NCBI GenBank assembly: GCA_003219495.1
Contig: QHOZ01000174.1
Location: 1 to 7,521 of the forward strand
Origin: Verrucomicrobiota bacterium
GTDB taxonomy: Bacteria; Verrucomicrobiota; Verrucomicrobiae; Chthoniobacterales; UBA10450
DNA length: 7,521 bases
Reading direction: 5' to 3'
The position numbers and the translations under genes were made by a program. The first letter of the stretch is position 1. Every line of letters starts with the position of its first letter. Shown piece after piece: positions 5,438 to 7,521 of this stretch. Under the pieces are notes generated by a model. The model was given only the letters and a program-made list of their open reading frames with translations, was not told the origin of the DNA and searched no databases.

Positions 5438-6394
5438 TTAGCCGCCGTGTAATTTCGCGAGCTGATTCCAGATCTCGCGTTCGCGCTCGGATAATTTTTT
5501 TGGAATCTGAATCTGCGTGACGACGTAAAGATCGCCGCGGGTGCCGGACGCGCTGGGCAGACCGCGTTCTCTCAATCGAAACCGCTGACCGCCTTGCGTT
5601 CCAGCCGGGACTTTCAATTTCACACTGCCTTCCAGCGTAGGCAGTTTGAGCTCTGCGCCAAGCGCCGCCTGCGAGGGTGCGATTTTGACTTCGTGAATCA
5701 GATCGCTGCCTTCAACCGAAAAATCCGGATGCTTCGCGAGACGCACGCGCAGAAAAAGATCGCCGCTTTTTCCGCCGCGCGCGCCGGCTTCGCCCTCGCC
5801 GGCCAAACGAATCCGCTGACCTTCGTGGACGCCGCGCGGAATTTTCACCTGATACTTTTCGACTTTATTCGAGCCGCCGCGGCGAAGTGACACGGTCCTG
5901 GTGGATCCGTTCAGCGCCTCTTCCAACGTCACGAGAATGTCCGCTTCCACATCCGCGCCGCGTTCGGAGGTTGCTTCGCGCCCCCCGAATCCTCCGAAGG
6001 CCGAGCGTCCGCGACCTCCGCCGAAAAACGCTTCGAAGAAATCGCTGAAGCCGGTTCCGCCGAATTCAAATTCGACGCCGCCACCGCCATCGCCGCCCCA
6101 TTGATGAAATCCGCCACCGGGCTGTTGTTGTCCCCATCCGGGCGGCGGTTGAAATCCGCCGGGCTGATTCCAATTCGCGCCTAGCTGATCGTACTTCTTG
6201 CGCTTCTCGGGATCGCTCAGAACTTCGTAGGCTTCATTGATCTGTTTAAATTTTTCTTCCGCCGCTTTTTTATCTTTCGCGACGTCGGGATGATGTTTTC
6301 GCGCGAGTTTGCGGAACGCGCTCTTGATTTCATCGTCCGTTGCCGTCTTCGAAACGCCGAGGGTGTCGTAATAATCTCGAAACTGCACTGCCAT
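5438..6394 (-). CDS. cbpA: DnaJ-family co-chaperone, CbpA type (class B J-protein)
   Basis: A 318-residue Hsp40 co-chaperone that delivers clients to DnaK and stimulates its ATPase. The J-domain covers residues about 6-72, with H35-P-D37 after the basic helix II. A long Gly/Phe-rich region runs from about 78 to 146, first with Gln/Pro/Trp (FQPPPGWGQQQPGGGFHQW), then with repeated Phe-Gly. The zinc-finger CxxCxGxG repeats of true DnaJ are absent. The C-terminal substrate-binding domain covers about 146-299 (ADVEADILVTLEEALNG; GDLFLRVRLAKHPDF; LPTLEGSVKLKVPAGTQGGQ). This layout is that of CbpA, which in Escherichia coli is a stress or stationary-phase DnaJ analogue with DNA binding. The length is close to CbpA (about 306). 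The start at 6394 gives the standard short lead into the J-domain. It leads an apparent pair with rpiB. Confidence 0.93.
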   Translation of the reverse strand: MAVQFRDYYDTLGVSKTATDDEIKSAFRKLARKHHPDVAKDKKAAEEKFKQINEAYEVLSDPEKRKKYDQLGANWNQPGGFQPPPGWGQQQPGGGFHQWGGDGGGGVEFEFGGTGFSDFFEAFFGGGRGRSAFGGFGGREATSERGADVEADILVTLEEALNGSTRTVSLRRGGSNKVEKYQVKIPRGVHEGQRIRLAGEGEAGARGGKSGDLFLRVRLAKHPDFSVEGSDLIHEVKIAPSQAALGAELKLPTLEGSVKLKVPAGTQGGQRFRLRERGLPSASGTRGDLYVVTQIQIPKKLSEREREIWNQLAKLHGG

Positions 6395-6444
6395 CGTGCT
6401 CTCAACCTTGTGCGGCCGATCGGTTCGCGCAACCTTCTCTCGGC
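6395..6444. promoter_or_regulatory. Divergent promoter spacer between cbpA and DUF2905 gene
   Basis: Only 50 bp separate two divergent start codons, so the promoters must overlap this spacer or the coding ends. Inside it, CAACCTT occurs twice (6403-6409 and 6430-6436) around an 8-bp palindrome, CCGATCGG (6416-6423). No clear -35/-10 pair is visible. On the minus strand an AAGG lies about 11 nt before the cbpA ATG. Confidence 0.4.
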
Positions 6445-6657
6445 ATGCACGACGTCGGAAAATTCTTGATGATCATCGGCGCGGTCGTCCTTGTGCTTGG
6501 ATTCATTTTGTGGAGCGGCTTTGCTCCGAAATGGCTTGGGCGGTTGCCGGGCGATATTCGAATCGAGCGCGAGCACGGCGCGTTTTATTTCCCGATCGTG
6601 ACCTGCATCATCATCAGCATCGCGTTGAGTTTGTTGATGTCGATCTTTCGGCGGTGA
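6445..6657 (+). CDS. DUF2905-family small membrane protein
   Basis: A 70-residue protein with two membrane segments, about residues 7-24 and 48-67. Between them is the family signature LGRLPGDIRIEREHGAFYFP (residues 31-50), which links the helices on one side of the membrane. Family members of about 65-80 residues are widespread in bacteria with no established function. The ATG at 6445 gives the standard N-terminus; the reading frame is open upstream to 6340 but that stretch lies within cbpA and shows no family similarity. No good ribosome site is visible. It is the first gene of a three-gene plus-strand operon: its TGA overlaps the next ATG by one base (TGATG). The neighbours, a DNA repair-type glycosylase and a peptidase, do not reveal its role. 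Confidence 0.88.
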   Translation: MHDVGKFLMIIGAVVLVLGFILWSGFAPKWLGRLPGDIRIEREHGAFYFPIVTCIIISIALSLLMSIFRR

Positions 6658-7250
6658 TGCCGCCATCTGTGAAACAGGTCGCATTGGATCGACATGTCGC
6701 GCGACTGCTGCGATGCCGGCGTTGCCCGCGCATGCAATCCACACCGGTTTCCGGAGGCGCGGTCGTCAGCGATGTGATGATCATTGGCCAAGCGCCGGGT
6801 CCCCGCGAACCAACACTGAAACGACCCTTTGCGCACACCGCCGGCCAGACATTGTTTCGTTGGCTCGAAGAATTTTGCGGGATGAACGAAGCCGCGGTTC
6901 GCGCGAAAATTTATTTCGCGGCGGTGTGCCGCTGTTTTCCAGGCAAAGCGCCTGGCGGCACGGATCGCGTCCCGGCTCCGGATGAAATCCTAAATTGCGC
7001 GCCGTGGATGAATGCCGAGATCGATATTTTGAAGCCGCGCCTGATTATTCCAGTCGGACGACTGGCGATCCTGCAATTCATCGATTGCGAGAAGCTGGAT
7101 AAAGTGATCGGGCAAAAGTTTCGAGCCCGGCGCGCGGAACACGATTTCGATTTAATCCCGCTCCCGCATCCATCGGGCGCGTCGCCCTGGCACAAAATTC
7201 CCCCGGGAAAAGAGCTTCTTGAGCGAATACGGCAGATTCATTTTCTTTGA
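6657..7250 (+). CDS. Uracil-DNA glycosylase superfamily protein, probably Fe-S type (family 4/5-like)
   Basis: A 197-residue protein of the UDG superfamily, which removes uracil and related damaged bases from DNA. N-terminal C20-RR-C23-P resembles the CxxCP half of the Fe-S site in family 4/5 enzymes. C91 or C93 (VCRCFPGK) and C114 (EILNCAPWM) are the likely other ligands. Motif A is G44-Q-A-P-G-P-R-E51, followed by RPFAHTAGQTLFRWL, the usual uracil-pocket segment. The central strand is RLIIPVGRLA, and the C-terminal motif is HPSGAS (171-176). Gln45 stands where family 4 has a Glu (GEAPG), and the last motif is HPSG rather than HPSxxLR, so this is a divergent subgroup. The start at 6657 overlaps the DUF2905 stop by one base, and its own stop overlaps the next gene in the same way. 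Activity on uracil is not proven by the sequence. Confidence 0.85.
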   Translation: MPPSVKQVALDRHVARLLRCRRCPRMQSTPVSGGAVVSDVMIIGQAPGPREPTLKRPFAHTAGQTLFRWLEEFCGMNEAAVRAKIYFAAVCRCFPGKAPGGTDRVPAPDEILNCAPWMNAEIDILKPRLIIPVGRLAILQFIDCEKLDKVIGQKFRARRAEHDFDLIPLPHPSGASPWHKIPPGKELLERIRQIHFL

Positions 7251-7521
7251 TGACCTCACAGGTACCAACGCGCGCTCAGATTCCAGATTCGGACAAGTGG
7301 GACTTGTCGCATCTTTTCGCCAACGTCGACAAATGGAAGGAAGACTTCCGCTGGATCGAGCAAACCTATCCGCGAATCAAACAGTGGAAGGGTAAACTGG
7401 GCGCGTCGGCGAAAAATCTCGCCGAATGTTTGGAATTCGAGAAAACCCTCGATCTTAAAATCGAGCGGCTCTACCACTTCGCGTCACTTCAGCTCGCCGA
7501 GGACAGCGCGAACACTGAATA
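7250..7521 (+). CDS. pepF: Oligoendopeptidase F-like M3B peptidase, N-terminal part (3' end outside window)
   Basis: The frame stays open to the window end, giving 90 residues. The N-terminus RAQIPDSDKWDLSHLF, followed by a helical stretch with W-K-E-D-F, a KGKLGASAKNLAECLEF segment and LYHFASLQLAEDSANTE, matches the opening of M3B oligoendopeptidase F proteins. These are cytoplasmic zinc peptidases of about 600 residues that cut short peptides. The catalytic HExxH would lie far beyond the window, so activity cannot be judged. The ATG at 7250 overlaps the stop of the glycosylase gene by one base (TGATG), so translation is coupled and no ribosome site of its own is needed. The family call rests on the N-terminal pattern only. 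Confidence 0.8.
   Translation, partial: MTSQVPTRAQIPDSDKWDLSHLFANVDKWKEDFRWIEQTYPRIKQWKGKLGASAKNLAECLEFEKTLDLKIERLYHFASLQLAEDSANTE

Noticed and set aside
6396..6656. Longer version of the glycosylase starting at 6396
   Set aside because: The added 87 residues are the out-of-frame image of DUF2905; CxxCP lies at the normal distance from the ATG at 6657.
6217..6744. Minus-strand open frame across the cbpA start and DUF2905
   Set aside because: It runs through three well-supported genes and its translation is low-complexity basic sequence.
7256..7477. Minus-strand open frame opposite the peptidase gene
   Set aside because: The plus strand matches the M3B N-terminus, so this is an antisense shadow.

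Overview
The window reads as ordinary chromosomal DNA from a moderately GC-rich, tightly packed Gram-negative-type bacterium. The gene mix is an MglA/roadblock polarity module, a PilC/GspF inner-membrane protein, a UbiA-type prenyltransferase, CbpA, RpiB, DUF2905, a UDG and an M3B oligopeptidase. That mix and the codon style recall soil Verrucomicrobia (Chthoniobacterales/Spartobacteria). This placement is an impression from gene content, not a proven assignment. I see no mobile elements, tRNA, rRNA or CRISPR.

Left part, plus strand (1-1914): a three-gene polarity-type cassette. It holds the C-terminal part of a large roadblock/LC7 protein (start lies outside the window), an MglA-type small GTPase, and a short roadblock/LC7 (MglB-like) protein. 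The first two genes are 4 nt apart and the last two overlap by ATGA, so they look like one translationally coupled operon. The GTPase has alanine where the Ras Gly12-equivalent glycine normally sits. A 231-bp convergent gap follows. It carries a degenerate GA-rich hexamer tract and a good intrinsic terminator that belongs to the opposite strand.

Middle (2146-4941): a minus-strand pilC/gspF-type gene with a sigma-54-like -24/-12 element just upstream. A divergent plus-strand pair follows: a metallo-beta-lactamase-fold protein that has lost most metal ligands, coupled by ATGA to a UbiA-family polyprenyltransferase.

Right part (4962-7521): a minus-strand pair, cbpA (DnaJ family) then rpiB, ends tail to tail with ubiA at a small hairpin. 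Divergent from cbpA, with only 50 bp between, is a plus-strand operon of DUF2905 membrane protein, uracil-DNA-glycosylase-family protein and pepF-type oligoendopeptidase (cut by the window end). Its genes join by two 1-nt TGATG overlaps.

The parts most likely to hold new biology are the roadblock-GTPase-roadblock cassette facing a type IV pilus/type II secretion gene, the metal-ligand-poor MBL protein coupled to UbiA, and the sigma-54-like signal in front of pilC.
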